From: Paraglomus occultum
Taxonomy: Eukaryota > Glomeromycota > Glomeromycetes > Paraglomerales > Paraglomeraceae
NCBI GenBank assembly: GCA_910592205.1
Contig: CAJVPJ010000054.1
Location: 1-53,621, forward strand
Direction of reading: 5' to 3'
DNA: 53,621 nucleotides
Position numbers and translations under genes: made by a program. Under the pieces are notes generated by a model. The model ran no database searches and was not told the origin of the DNA. It saw only the letters and a list, made by a program, of their open reading frames with translations. This document shows, in pieces, positions 11,387 through 23,664 of the stretch; the stretch's first letter is position 1; each line of letters opens with the position of its first letter.

Positions 11387-14300
11387 ATGGAAGCAAGAAG
11401 AAAAGACAAAGATAGATATAGAAGTAAGGTTGGATTCTTACATGTATAACACAGTAATGAAGTCTATCTAACTTGTATATAGGCCCCAGCAGTCAAGCAA
11501 GCAATAGACAGCACGATCGTCATCCACAGTCACGTCGTGATCGTACGTATACTGCAATACGTCATTCTTCGTCACTACGTGATTCGTCTGCTCCACGCTC
11601 TTCCCGTGTAAGTAGAAGTGATTGGGATACTACTCCGGTACGATCTGTTTATAGATCCACGCCAAGGTCACTTGTCGGAGGCTTGACTCCAAGAAAAGGT
11701 AAATTTTACAAATTTGCTATGACGTCAGACGTCCATCTGTTACGGTATATAACTATGCTATTATTTGTTGTTACAGACTCTCATCCACTGAGCAGTGTCA
11801 GGTGGGATTATCCTACTCCACGAGTTTCATCTACAGGTTACGATGAGATGGATATTGAGCCACCAAAACGTAGTGAATGGGACGATGATGAGCCCAGCGA
11901 ATGGGATCTGAGAAGATGGGAAGAAGAACAGAGACAATTAGATCGGGATTGGTATAATCTTGAGGAATCAGCTGGTGTACGTGAAGAACTCTGTATATTG
12001 GATAGTCGCATAATCATTGTATTTGCTATCTCATATATCACCTTTCTTACTTATTGTTCGAATTAACAGGCAATAGATGATATGCATAATCCCTTTGCGG
12101 GTTATGGTGATATCACTCAGAAGAAGGAGGAAGAGTTAGCGGCGAAACAAATAAAAAAGTTGTCGGCGAGGCAAGAACAATATAATAGAGATAATGAACT
12201 ATGGGAGACGAATCGTATGCTTACATCTGGAATAGCTCAACGTAAGGCTGTCGATTTGGATTTTGAAGATGACTTGGAGGTATTTTATTGTGTCGTCATA
12301 GTCCGTCGTCTTGTTTACGCATATTCAACTAATCTTTATGTTTTATATGTTTTATAGTCAAGAATTCATTTGTTAGTCCACGACTTAAAACCACCGTTTC
12401 TTGATGGTCGTGTGGTATTTACCAAACAATTGGAGGCCGTGCAGCCAGTTAAAGATCCTACATCCAACATGGCTGTATTCTCAAGAAAAGGGAGTCAACT
12501 AGTCAAGGAGAAGAGAGAACAAATTGAGAGACAAAAGGCATTTATATAATTTTAAGTTCAAATATGTGTTACGTATAATTTTTGTCATAAAATATGAATC
12601 TGAGTCTCTGCTTCATATTATTCCTAGGCTGCAAGGAAAAATGTAGAACTTGCTGGCACAGCTTTAGGAAACATAATGGGGATAAAATCATCCGAAGATT
12701 CTAACCCTCCACCCGATCAATCAGCCCAAAATGGGGAGCCTGAGAATCCCAAAGGCGACTCCCAGTTTGCTTCCCATCTTAAACAGTCAGAAGCCGTAAG
12801 CTCATTTGCTAGATCAAAAACTCTTCGCGAACAGCGGGAATTTCTCCCAGCTTTTGCTGTCCGTGAAGAACTACTTCGTGTGATAAGAGATAACCAGGTG
12901 GTAGTAGTAGTCGGTGAAACAGGTTCCGGCAAAACAACACAATTGACGCAGTATCTCCACGAAGATGGATATAGCAAATACGGGATAATAGGCTGTACTC
13001 AACCGCGTCGTGTGGCAGCTATGTCAGTAGCTAAGCGTGTTAGTGAAGAGATGGAATGCAGGCTAGGCACTACTGTTGGATATGCCATTCGATTCGAAGA
13101 TTGTACGTCAGAACTGACTGTGATCAAGTACATGACTGATGGAGTAATGCTTCGTGAGTCACTGAAGGAGCCCGATCTCGATAATTATAGTGCTATAATT
13201 ATGGATGAGGCTCACGAGAGATCATTACAGACTGACGTATTGATGGGATTACTTAGGAAAGTTATTTCTAGACGGAGAGATATGAAGTTGATAATAACGT
13301 CAGCTACAATGAATGCAGAGAAATTTTCTCATTTCTTTGGCAATTGTCCCACTTTTACTATTCCGGGTAGGACATTCCCAGTAGATGTTATGTTTAGCAA
13401 AACACCGTGCGAAGATTATGTAGATGCTGCGGTAAAACAGATACTAGCTATTCATCTAGGTCATCCGTCTGGTGACATTCTTGTATTTATGACAGGGCAA
13501 GAGGATATCGAGATAACCTGTCAAGTTACCGCTGAGCGGCTAGCACAACTAGAGGACCCTCCTCCGCTTGCCATTCTGCCAATATACTCTCAAATGCCTG
13601 CTGATCTACAGGCAAAAATCTTTGAAAAGGCTCCAAACAACGCTCGCAAGGTCATCGTCGCGACGAATATTGCCGAAACATCACTCACTGTAGACGGTAT
13701 AATGTATGTAGTGGACACTGGATACAATAAACTAAAAGTATTCAATCCTAAGATCGGGATGGACTCATTGCAGATTACACCTATAAGCCAGGCTAATGCT
13801 AATCAGAGATCAGGACGTGCAGGACGTACTGGGGCGGGTACTTGCTATCGGCTGTATACTGAGCAAGCATATCTTCATGAAATGTTTGTGAATACTATTC
13901 CAGAAATACAGAGAACCAATTTGGCAAATGTTGTTCTGCTATTGAAATCTTTGGGCGTGAAGAACTTACTGGATTTTGATTTTATGGATCCGCCACCACA
14001 GGTATGAACGAGGGGAATGGAATGGGGGAAGAAGGGTTTATAATCTCGCTTAACTTTATGTGCGGGTTAGTCTATAAGAAGATAATTTAATGTATTTAAA
14101 CAATTACCTTAGGAAAACATCCTAAATTCAATGTATCAACTGTGGGTTCTTGGTGCTTTAGATAATACAGGAGAGCTTACCCCATTGGGTAGAAAAATGG
14201 TTGAGTTTCCATTGGATCCTTCTCTTTCTAAAATGCTAATAGTGGCCGACGAATTGGGCTGTACAGCTGAAATACTGGTAAGTAGTTTGGTGATTACGTT

Positions 14301-15208
14301 TATGCATTATTACAAAATTTTATTATATACTATACATATAAATTCGCTCATCAATCAATATTACCAATATCTTTATCAGACAATTGTGTCCATGTTATCT
14401 GTTCCGTCGGTATTTTATCGTCCCAAAGAACGCATAGAACAAAGTGACGCTGCGAGGGAAAAGTTCTTTGTACCAGAGAGCGATCACCTCACCCTACTTC
14501 ACGTTTATACGCAATGGAAATCTCATAGGTATGTAGAGAGTTCCTTTTGTTATCTGCTAGAAGGAAATATTAGTAATAGACACACCAATATCATAAACCG
14601 CTATATGAATTAGCTTGTTTCCCTTCAATACAATTAATTGTTCAGCATCTTCCTTTTTGCCTTAAATGACCTGTGCATCAGTTATCGTGACGATTGGTGC
14701 ACAAAACATTTTATCCATGCTAAAGCAATGCGTAAAGCACAAGAAGTCCGATCGCAACTGTTGGATATAATGAAGGCCGAAAAAATGCCGTACACTTCGT
14801 GCGGTACTAATTGGGATGTAGTTAGGAAGTGTATATGTTCAGCATATTTCCACCAAGCAGCAAGAATCAAAGGCATTGGAGAATATGTTAATTGTCGTAC
14901 TGGTATGCCCTGCCATTTACATCCGACAAGTGCTTTGTACGGGTTAGGATACACGCCCGATTATATTGTGTATCACGAATTGGTCATGACATCCAAGGAG
15001 TATATGCAGTGCGTTACTGCCGTGGATCCATATTGGCTGGCTGAGATGGGGTAAGTAGACTCATGAGTATTATTGATACATGAACTACATACATTTGCGT
15101 GTGGTTGTGTGTTTTATTTTTTAATACGCGTATATTAACTGATTTCTAACCTTATGCAGGCCAATTTTTTATTCAATTAAAGAAAAAAACTTTAGCATAA
15201 GGCAATAA
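11387..15208 (+). CDS. PRP16: Pre-mRNA-splicing DEAH-box helicase Prp16/DHX38
   Basis: This ATPase remodels the spliceosome after the first transesterification step so the second can proceed. Ten exons keep frame: 11387-11423, 11483-11698, 11777-11976, 12070-12279, 12358-12537, 12628-14001, 14113-14277, 14380-14528, 14682-15050, 15160-15208 (982 aa). The N-terminus is short, RS/charged. Conserved pre-helicase words follow ([27 protein letters not shown]). The helicase motifs are in order: [46 protein letters not shown]. The winged-helix/ratchet and OB parts follow, with [17 protein letters not shown] and [13 protein letters not shown]. The C-terminal tail is shorter than in animals, stopping after the PIFYSIK block. 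Intron 5 is GC-AG. Identification is very secure. Confidence 0.96.
12538..12627 (+). other. GC-AG intron in PRP16
   Basis: The junction AAG|GCATTT ... CCTAG|GCT is the only one that keeps the conserved spacing between KGSQ and ELAGT, which is the same number of residues as I recall for animal DHX38. Reading on gives a TAA 9 nt into the intron, and no usable GT lies between the conserved exon end and that stop. The donor has C at +2 and lacks the strong downstream consensus usual for GC donors. Confidence 0.75.
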
Positions 15209-15456
15209 TAAAATTAATAATAATGACATCAATCACTTTACAACTTCATTGTCGCTGCTAACTTATAATTACTTTAAGTAAACGTTCCATAAGTCACAAT
15301 GTTTTAAAAGTCAGGTGTTGTTTTCTCATTTGTATAGAAATATCACTTCCCTCGCTCTAGTGTTACGCACTTGCGAGACACCTTCAGCAACCAGAAATTC
15401 TGTTATTGAGTACTTTAAACCAAATTGGCTCCGTCCTCTCAATTTCCGTTTTACTT

Positions 15457-15735
15457 TTAAGTAAGATTCTCTCTAAGTTGACCTACTTGACGCACATCAT
15501 CTACTGTATGGTGAGGCGAAGCAGATTTTTGCGTTCCCACAGGCGATATTAACAATGCCATGATGCTGTATATAACACAAATAACATGTACGAAGCATGG
15601 CCATAATGGATCTGTAAGATACGGGGTAGGAATGTATCTGGGTGGAGAAAATTTTATACCAATATGCTTCTGTCGTCCTGGATATGGATTACGGTTGGAG
15701 GGAGGATACAATAAGGACGCTGTAATTTGAATTTG
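15457..15735 (-). CDS. Hypothetical small single-pass membrane protein
   Basis: The minus-strand frame starts after a good acceptor (TTACAG at about 15734-15739) and ends at 15457. It holds a proline-rich N-terminal part and one hydrophobic segment (CFVHVICVIYSIMALLI), then a polar tail. There is no ATG in the exon, so an upstream exon is needed; an ATG lies at about 15821, but no clean donor was found in phase. The PTPYLTDPLWPCF context faintly recalls small mitochondrial inner-membrane subunits such as ATP synthase subunit j, but this is too weak to name. Confidence 0.3.
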   Translation of the reverse strand, partial: QIQITASLLYPPSNRNPYPGRQKHIGIKFSPPRYIPTPYLTDPLWPCFVHVICVIYSIMALLISPVGTQKSASPHHTVDDVRQVGQLRENLT

Positions 15736-15739
15736 AAAT

Positions 15740-16599
15740 TTTTAATATAACCTTGATTTCCCTTATCAAATCAACGCATAAACGACATCGTGATGCACTT
15801 TAGCACTTCCATACATGTTGCGTATCATTTATTGGAAACTGTATGATAAATCCTGCAGGGAATTTGGGTTGCATCACACAACAAAAACCAGACTTCGTTG
15901 TTGGAAACCTTATAGGAGCGTATAGCTTCGTGCCTATGCAATAGAGTCGAAATCAAAGAGAATCATGCGACACCACGATTATAGAATGATGTGTACAACA
16001 TCGTGGAGAAACAAGCGTCTGCAAAGGGTCGCTCTTAACGACTCAGGACGGTTTCATCCAAACAACAGTGAAAATTGGCGCGATAGTACGCTAAGTGATA
16101 ATACGTCAAGAACCAGTCTGTGGAGTCACATATTTTACACTCTAGATTTCGACTCAATTCTACGCCCGGAAAGCGTTTAATTCATACCATCTTTGCTGAA
16201 TGAACTGTCTATGTGCTGATTAGGGCAACCACGTATAAACGAAAGTCGTTGAGCTAGATTCGAATGTTGTGCTTTGTTATAATGGGATATGGGGAGAATG
16301 ATTGGCTATCTTTTTCTAACGAAGACTTCCGTTGGCTAACTGAGATTCCATGTTTAGTCGTCAAAATTTTTTACCATGTAGTTTATCATAATTAGTTGAG
16401 ATGACAATTTGGTAGCGAATTCGAGTTGCTAGTTGAATTATTGTTCTTTTTATTGTAGTTCACAGATCCCCCGTAATGAATGTTACTAAACGATCTGTTC
16501 GTTCGCTCTTTCCCATGAACTGATTATACTAATATATAAGAAATAATGAATAAATAGGAATCTAGATGTCTTGATAATATTATGTATAATGTTGGAATC
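15740..16599. other. Intergenic, no gene supported
   Basis: It contains only short open frames without motifs. It lies 3' of the IQ-protein gene and 5' of the small hypothetical protein. Confidence 0.45.
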
Positions 16600-18742
16600 T
16601 CATGATGATATAACAACCCGCGGTGGTGAAATCGTCGTCAAATCATCTGGCTTGTCACCTCCCGGCATTCTGTCTTGCCTCAAACTACTGGATGATCCAA
16701 ACATTCGCCCTGCGAAAGCACGCACTCCTGATAGTTTCCAAGAATGCTCTTTTTTGGGAGATGGATCCGTTAAGGATCGTTCTTTCCTACTATCGTCGTT
16801 TTTATCTCGGAAACGGAATACGCGAACGTTTCTGAATCTTCTCCTTCGTGGGGATTCTTGTTGATCGCAGTTTTGTGCAGGTACTGCACCGCCAGTTAGC
16901 ATCTTGACAAAACGTTTGAGGAGCCTAAAATGCGTTCCTTGGTTTCTTTGGTACCCATCGTTAACCTCTCTAGAACTTGATTTTACATTCGTGTTAGTCT
17001 CGTCTTCCTTTTTTAAATCTGGATCGTTTGATATTTGTGATTCCACTATTATACTGGACGGATGATTCTGCACTTCAAAAACCTTTTTCCAAGAGGCAAC
17101 GTATCTAGCCATTAATCTCTGTTCTAGTTTCTTGCTCGGCCATACTACTTTGACATCTTCAAGATTGATACCCTGTTCACAAATTCGTTCTACAAGTGCT
17201 TTAAAGTGTTGATGGGCGGGTTTATAATGTCCGCTATTGGGAGTAAGTTCTTCAAGTTTACCGTGTCGCACTTTGATCCCACCAGCAGCGCGAATGGCCC
17301 CTCCTGCAAGGAAAGAAGAATGATGGAAATAACCCTTCGTTTTTTTTCCGATGTAAAGGTGGTTTCTACAATCCGTTACATATATCCATTTCTCTCCTTC
17401 TTCATTGTCTGCACCTATAGGGCTTAAAGGATAAAGAAAATCTGTGGTATCCGTTGGTTTAGATTCTTCATGAGCTGTCACACCATCGTCGACAGCACCG
17501 GGTGGTATTTGTGGACTTGGGGAGGGTGATCGACTTGATCCGTTTAATGAGGATGTAAAGCTGACTGCATCGCTTTGCTTACGAGGGCGCGGATTAGTGT
17601 GGACAACTGCACCTGAATGTTTGTATACGAAGCGACCCTCTTGTATTATAACTTCATAGTGTTCACGTTCTTCATCTGTTAGGTATTTTACTTTCTGGCT
17701 TTCTAATATAGAACGCGGTTTTGCTTTAAGATCGAGCGCTTTCCCGGAACCTTCGTCCAGCCATTGGAAAAAGTTCTCCTTAGTACTTGAATTAAGCCAC
17801 TCGTCATGATATACCTGATTGAATTTATTACAATAATATTATCACGTTGTAATCAAACGTTAAATCATTTGATAGGTCGTCCGAATAAATACCTTCAGAT
17901 TTGCGCCATATCTATGTTTTCTATCAAATAGTTCCAACCAGTGCACTGTATCCAATACTAACCAGAGATGATTCTTTACTGAAGTTCCCTTAATGTGAGT
18001 TACAAATTTATATGTTAATAATCCTATTTAGGTAAATCATAGACTCTCTGCTATCAAATTAACCATATTTAAAATTTTATTTACCTGTTCTATCTTTAAA
18101 TTTTCATCCACCTTCTCTATGTGTGCACCCAGTTTCGTCAGTAACTCATGTTGGCCTTTGATATGTTCTAAGGAATTTAGCACGTCTTTCCACATAGCCC
18201 AGGCAGGACAAGCTTCCTCATGCTGATGGTGAAGACATACTCTTTTCTGCAATTTGTCTCGCGATTCAGCAGATACAACCATGCCATTGGATTCGCGTTT
18301 CCGACTATAATATAAAGTAAGCATCAAGGATACTCTGCGTTATAATCGGCAAGCCGATAACTTTTGATCGTTGAAACCAGGACACTTACCGGTGCACTCT
18401 CCAGCTTGCAACTATTTTTTTTATTGCTTCCTCAGCTTTGTGAGGGTCTTGCGTTCCCACTAATTCATGCTCACGCTGGCCGAAAGTCTGACTCATGGTG
18501 AGCTGACTGCTGCTCGTTGTGGGGACTGTTGAAGGATGTGTCTTGGCCGGCATTGGATTTGCTGGGTTCAATTGCGCAGCAGGCGACTTACTTGTATTCA
18601 AGATTAACTTTGTTGCGTTGTCTGAAGAGGTGGGTATCACTTCGGCCGTAAGGAGTGACGTCGACACTGTTTGTGTGTCAGACGGAATCTCTGGTTTGGT
18701 ATTTGTATATGTTGTGATTATAGTTGCCACTGTTTCTGTCAT
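16600..18742 (-). CDS. IQ-motif calmodulin-binding-like protein
   Basis: The four-exon model is 18742-18390, 18304-18085, 17988-17893, 17814-16600 (627 aa, in frame). The N-terminal ~100 residues are Thr/Ser-rich and disordered. An IQ-like helix spans the first junction (AEEAIKKIVASWRVHR then RKRE). The conserved core follows: DRKHRYGANLK, YHDEWLNS, FFQWLDEGSGK, then YVTDCRNHLYIGKKTKGYFH, HSSFLAGG, AAGGIKV, LTPNSGHYKPAHQHF. That order is shared by fungal IQ-domain proteins and plant IQM proteins, which bind calmodulin without a known catalytic activity. The C-terminus is basic and Ser-rich. Function in this organism is unknown; family membership is confident. Confidence 0.85.
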
Positions 18743-21700
18743 GTTTCCTATGTTACTTCTTTCTCATACGACCTGAGTGTTATGTGGGAGCATAAAGTCT
18801 CACCGTTCTATATATGCGGGTTTATCATTTGTAACAGTAATAAGCGTTTGATGTACGTTTATACAACGCGTGTAATACTTGCTGCACATCAATCGGAGTG
18901 ACGGAGTTGTTAGGGTAAAATAATTGGCTGCGGAAGATCATCTTCAATACTTATTTGGACTCATAAACGAGTTCGGAAATGAAAGGGTTTCAGAGTAACT
19001 AGATTAATCGTTGTCGAATTGCGTGACTGCAAAATTTGTCGTTTGACGTGATTTGGAGATAAACAATGGGGATTGAATTGAAAAATGTTGGCTCGTGCAC
19101 TATTACACTATTGCATCGAAGTACGCAAGATTATAATTTCTGTTATAACAATGACGTATGGTTAATCAGACATTTGTCAAAAGGATGAAGGACTTTTAAC
19201 TTTATTAGAGCGATCCCTTACGTCTGGGATTGGAGATTCAGTGCTATAATTTTAAAAAGTCTCATGGACAATAGTAATAGGTGCAGAAACAGTTACCAAA
19301 CAGACTCACAACGATGCCCATAATGGTTTGTGTTAAAAACATGGATTTTTTTCATTGACTGGATGGGTTGCGCGGTGAGTAGTCAAATGAGAAAAGGTGG
19401 TGTGCTAGCTAATGAAAGGTGAGTGCAGGGATATTAATGGTATTATAACTGCTCGCGAAATTATTTTTCATTCTTATTATAGTAAAGAATTTTGTAATTG
19501 GCAGTGGACAAGTATGAAGTAGAGACGTCTGTGATATAGAAATCACTACTAATGCTATAGTTTGGTGCGGAATGTGGGTATTGATTCAATTAGCGACTAT
19601 ATAGTATCTAACTGCCGAGAGGGTGCTGAACATTAATGAATATTTTCGATAATTAAGACTGCAAATTGAGGGCGTATTACATCCTCTGATCAAAAAGACT
19701 CAAGTGACTAATGTAAATCATTGCTGCGCTGCCGCAGTCAATGAAACAATATTTCCCTTTCCTAGCATTAGACAGAGGTGATGAAAACAGACGCAAGATC
19801 GCGCCACCAGAAACAGTTGCACCAGTGCGTAATGAGAGAGTATGGCGTCGTCTTTCGGCTTTCTGCCACTTTTAGTTAAGAAGGATTCGCAATATCTTCG
19901 CTTTTTCTGTACTTGAATATTCCCTCAAATCGTATCCAATCAAAATTGAAATTTAAGATAGGTCGAATATTTAAATCCTCAAACTGGGGATTTAACTGGT
20001 CAACCTTTCTTTACTATTCTCATTTGACTGCGGCATCCAGTCGGTGCATTATTCCGCGAGAAATGCAGATTCTTCAGTTACGGGCGAGCCAACGATTACT
20101 AAGCCTTTCCGAAGAGCAGAGCATGTCTACTATGCTCCGCTTTTTTTCTTGGTGGTCTGTGCATACTTCGATTTTACTGTCTTAGCAGCAGTATAAAACT
20201 TTATCTCTTCACTCAGTGCCAGGTGTCGTTTTCGTTTGAAAACTGCAGATAACCAGGAATTTATCCAATCAAACTTTTCAGATAAATACAAGAAAGATCA
20301 AATTTCATGATTTTTCTGTCTCATTAGCTTATGACATTGTCGAAAAATTCTCTAGACTCGAAACTAGGGTACATTCTAGCATAACTTGAATAGTGAGCGT
20401 GAAGACAGGCGAAACGGATATCCATTTAAAAAAATTCTCATCGGATACTAATACTAAATCACTTTAAATGGTAAAAAATAAAAACGTGCAACCCCCCCCC
20501 CCCCCCCCTCTCGCAAAACTTCACAAAGAAGACTGCCTACTGTATGAGTAAGAAACTTACGCTCTTCGAAATACAATTCGTTATACCGTGTTCTGCGTAG
20601 ACAGAATGCTGTGTTTCGTTTCTGCTATAAATTCTCCCATTTGGTGGTTGCAGTTTGTTACTTGCAGCGTATGCAGACCGTATTATAATTGCTAAATTAC
20701 CCGAACGTCACGTATTCCGAAACAACACAAATTGCCTCACAATAAAAAAAACATCTTCTAGCTCGATCGCTAGATAAATGGCAGGTCGATAGAGTGAAGC
20801 ATACTTTATTGCCAGAATGTGCGTGCAACGAGTCCTCGGTGCAATTTTAATCTTAATTCAATTCAGATCAAAGAACGGGTTTATGGCCTCGCATGCGACT
20901 GCATCTTTCTTCGTTTCGCTTTTGCTAAGTACGAAAAGGTAAATTAACCGAATGGTTGATAGATTGGCGTCTTGGAGTAGAACCGCTTCCAAGTCCAAGA
21001 CGGGGCAATACGAACTTCCACAAATTATGATATATAGATGAGTTTTCTAAATACGCTTCCAAGCAAGATGAAGTTGGAATTCTAACAGAAGAACGCTACC
21101 ACAAGATCAACATCTTCAATAAAAAGTAAACTTTATAAATCATTAAGTTTGGAGGAAGCTATAAGCTATTATGATTATTTAATGGTAACAAACCATTGCA
21201 TTCTCTCAAGTGCGAAACGCTATTCCATAACATTGTGTAAATTAATCAACATGTCGCAGATGTATGGTGTAAAGTGCATTTCTGTTTAGTTCGTCTGTTA
21301 ATGCGCGCAACGCCATCGTTCATTTATTGACCGCCGGATTATGGAAGAGTGTGTGATCACCATCCCCCCAAAAGAAAGGCTAATAATCCCCATAAAGCAA
21401 CAATGTCAACGAACATGTTAATTCAGTGCAAAATCATTCTACGTGCTTATAGAAATACCTTATTCCTAATACGCAGATAACTATAATTGGGAATATCCTC
21501 TGGATGAGTCTTGTGCGCACTGTGTTCCTTCAGAAGTCGGTATGCATTGGCAGAAGAGAGGATAAGAGCAGGAATACAAACGTAGATAGATATCTTCTTC
21601 CAAAGCGAGGCTGTGGCTAATTATCAAAACATGCATATTAGACATATTCATACCCAAATAGCAGCGCTGTGTCGTAGCATCTCAGTATGCGACGATCTTA

Positions 21701-22080
21701 TTGTTACCGTTAGCATGTTCCATAGTAGCCTGACGTTCTGCTACGAAAGAAGAAACACCACCAGCCTCGACTGCAGTCGCAAAAGTACGAGCTTTGGGAA
21801 GGAATGTTATTCTTCTTACGAAATGAATCATGTTTATCTATCTTTGTTCTGATCCCGACGAGATGATTCATATATTTGCATAGCACCATATGACAAATTT
21901 GTCATTGGCCAAAATTCGTGTGGCGCCACATTAACTTGAGTGGCTATAATGATAATCCATTTTGTGGCACCTTAGTCTGGTAGAGTTACCCATGTTATCT
22001 TCATTTTTGCGCGGTAATGTATGAAACCTTTGTTCTGCCTCAATGTTACAAAGTTTTGCTCATGAACTATTGTCTTCTTA
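18743..22080. other. 3.3-kb gene-empty intergenic region
   Basis: No exon, RNA gene or transposon signature was recognised on either strand. It includes a C17 homopolymer at 20492-20508. The left end is the presumed promoter of the IQ-protein gene. The right end must contain the 5' exon of bL35m, which I could not place. Confidence 0.45.
20492..20508. repeat. C17 homopolymer
   Basis: A run of 17 C directly followed by TCTCGC, in otherwise AT-rich spacer. Its length is likely unreliable in any sequence read. Confidence 0.95.
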
Positions 22081-22564
22081 GTGCGGACATTCTTTCCGGC
22101 ACCAAAGCGACTATTTGCTCCATACACGCTTCCGCGTCCGTGCTTACAGCAAATTAATTCCCTGTTTTATTCTACTTTTTCATACAATGGTGCTGTGATC
22201 AAGTCAGGGAATATAGGAACCGTTAAGACGTCCTCATTTTTGTTACCATTGATATTAAAGAGGTTCAAGACATACAAGATAAAGACCCATTCTGGAGCAA
22301 AGAAACGGTAAGGTTAATTATGGTTAATTGACACATGTGCAGGACAAATGATATTTAACCGATTATGACAATTCTTCTTAAACTCGTTATATACGTATTT
22401 ACAGGTTTCGACTGACGGGCAATGGTAAATTCAAAAGAGCAAAAGCAGGCAAACAGCACTGTAATTATCTAGCATCTAAAAATCGGTTGAGACGACTGAA
22501 ATTCCCAGCGTATGCGGAAAAGACGCAAAGGAAGAAATTGAAAGTGTTGATGCCTTATGCATGA
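22081..22564 (+). CDS. MRPL35: Mitochondrial large-subunit ribosomal protein bL35m
   Basis: Component of the mitochondrial 50S-like subunit. Two exons are clear: 22082-22307 and 22405-22564, joined as KKR|FRLTGNGK. The C-terminal bL35 core reads KIKTHSGAKKRFRLTGNGKF, then KRAKAGKQH, the family signature. Before it lies an Arg/Pro-rich segment typical of a mitochondrial presequence (RTFFPAPKRLFAPY). There is no in-frame ATG. The frame is closed just upstream, and an acceptor AG sits at 22080-22081, so translation must start in an unseen upstream exon. If that exon ended in A, the start codon itself would be split (A|TG CGG). Downstream it converges on the RidA-like gene. Confidence 0.85.
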
Positions 22565-22660
22565 GGATTAATAAACAGAATCCACGTACGTGTTCAATGA
22601 AAGCTGGTATTATGTATAGATACAATCGTTTTTAATACGGAACCGCACAGAATGATCTCT

Positions 22661-23372
22661 TTATGACGCTAGAGCTATGGCCTTGATCTCAATCAATAAC
22701 TTTGGCTATAAAAAAAGAAAAGAAATAAACCTTGTCAGATTATTTTATATCACATTCCTCCGCTTATCAAAACACTATCTTTTCGTAAGAAATTCTCCAG
22801 TCAAATGCTCACCGACGGTAATTCCTTAACAGCCACAGTAGTCCTTGATGGTCCAGTTTCGGCTGAGAAGAACTCGTTGTAAACTTCATTAAATGCAGCA
22901 TAATCTTTCATGTCGATCAAGAATACAGTTAAATCGATGATGTTCTTCAAGGAAGCTCCGACAGAATCGAGAATGGCAGAAATATTGACGATGACGGCAC
23001 GTGTTTGTGCGCGAATGTCGAGATCTAATGTGCCGTCTGGGCGTTCAATCACCTTATGCAGGAATGGAAAGATTGTACATAATAAATCACGGGGGAAATA
23101 TGTATGGAGCTGGTAAATAGACATCATTTAAAACTTACGCCTTCGTATCTACAAATCGAGTAATGTTAAATAAACAAAACCATGTTAACTGAGCCAAATT
23201 ACTCGTTTGTATCCTATGCTCTCCTTTTCAAATAAACTCACGTATTATCCAACCGTCGTGACGAAATTCCTGAAACAAAGATGAAACCGCCCGCGATTCT
23301 GGCGTGCGGATAATGTGCAAGAGCCTGTGCACGGTCTTTGAGTATTACTGCTTGACCATTTAAAGAGGACAT
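22661..23372 (-). CDS. RidA/YjgF-family 2-aminomuconate deaminase-like protein
   Basis: The four-exon model is 23372-23242, 23148-23139 (only 10 nt), 23052-22813, 22699-22661 (139 aa, in frame). Landmarks are HYPHARIAGGFIFVSG, SSRRLDN, DIRAQTRAVIVNISAILDSV, DLTVFLIDMKDYAAFNEVYN, GPSRTTVAVKELP and LLIEIKAIAL. The SSRR...DN and VAVKELP...LLIEIK words match the RidA subgroup that includes bacterial 2-aminomuconate deaminase of tryptophan/anthranilate breakdown. It is a small trimeric cytosolic enzyme with an Arg in the TGPSRTTV segment that typically contacts the substrate. Substrate assignment is inference; other RidA members hydrolyse enamines/imines. It shares a 292-bp divergent promoter with CPSF100. 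Confidence 0.85.
23139..23148 (-). other. 10-nt microexon of the RidA-like gene
   Basis: The exon ATACGAAGGC is bounded by TTGTAG and GTAAGT. It supplies exactly the residues between RRLDN and VIERPDG (TYEG), restoring the family spacing and the reading frame (131 + 10 = 141 nt). Confidence 0.8.
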
Positions 23373-23664
23373 CTTAATCTGTACAGAATGAATGTGCTAC
23401 CAAGATTTAGGGTATAGATGATAATAATAATAATCCTACCCATATCGATATCAATTACAATAGACCAAGGAATAGAATTCCGTGCGCGGTGAACGAACCT
23501 TCTATTTTCCAGTTGGATTGCTATAATAAATAATAAACGTTGTGGAATGCAAACCCTGCTGATGTACTATACAATTTAGGACTTTTTATAAATTTTTCCG
23601 ATTGGCAGACTGCAAAATATTTTTTCAAGTTTTCAGTCTTGCTGGTAAATTTATTCCCTTGACA
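23373..23664. promoter_or_regulatory. Shared divergent promoter, RidA-like / CPSF100
   Basis: Only 292 nt separate the two start codons on opposite strands, so 5' UTRs and promoters of both must lie here. A TAATAATAATAAT run is at about 23424-23436. No specific factor site is claimed. Confidence 0.5.

Noticed and set aside
15457-15735. Naming the small membrane protein as ATP synthase subunit j
   Set aside because: The TDPLWP and hydrophobic segment is only vaguely similar and the start exon could not be placed.
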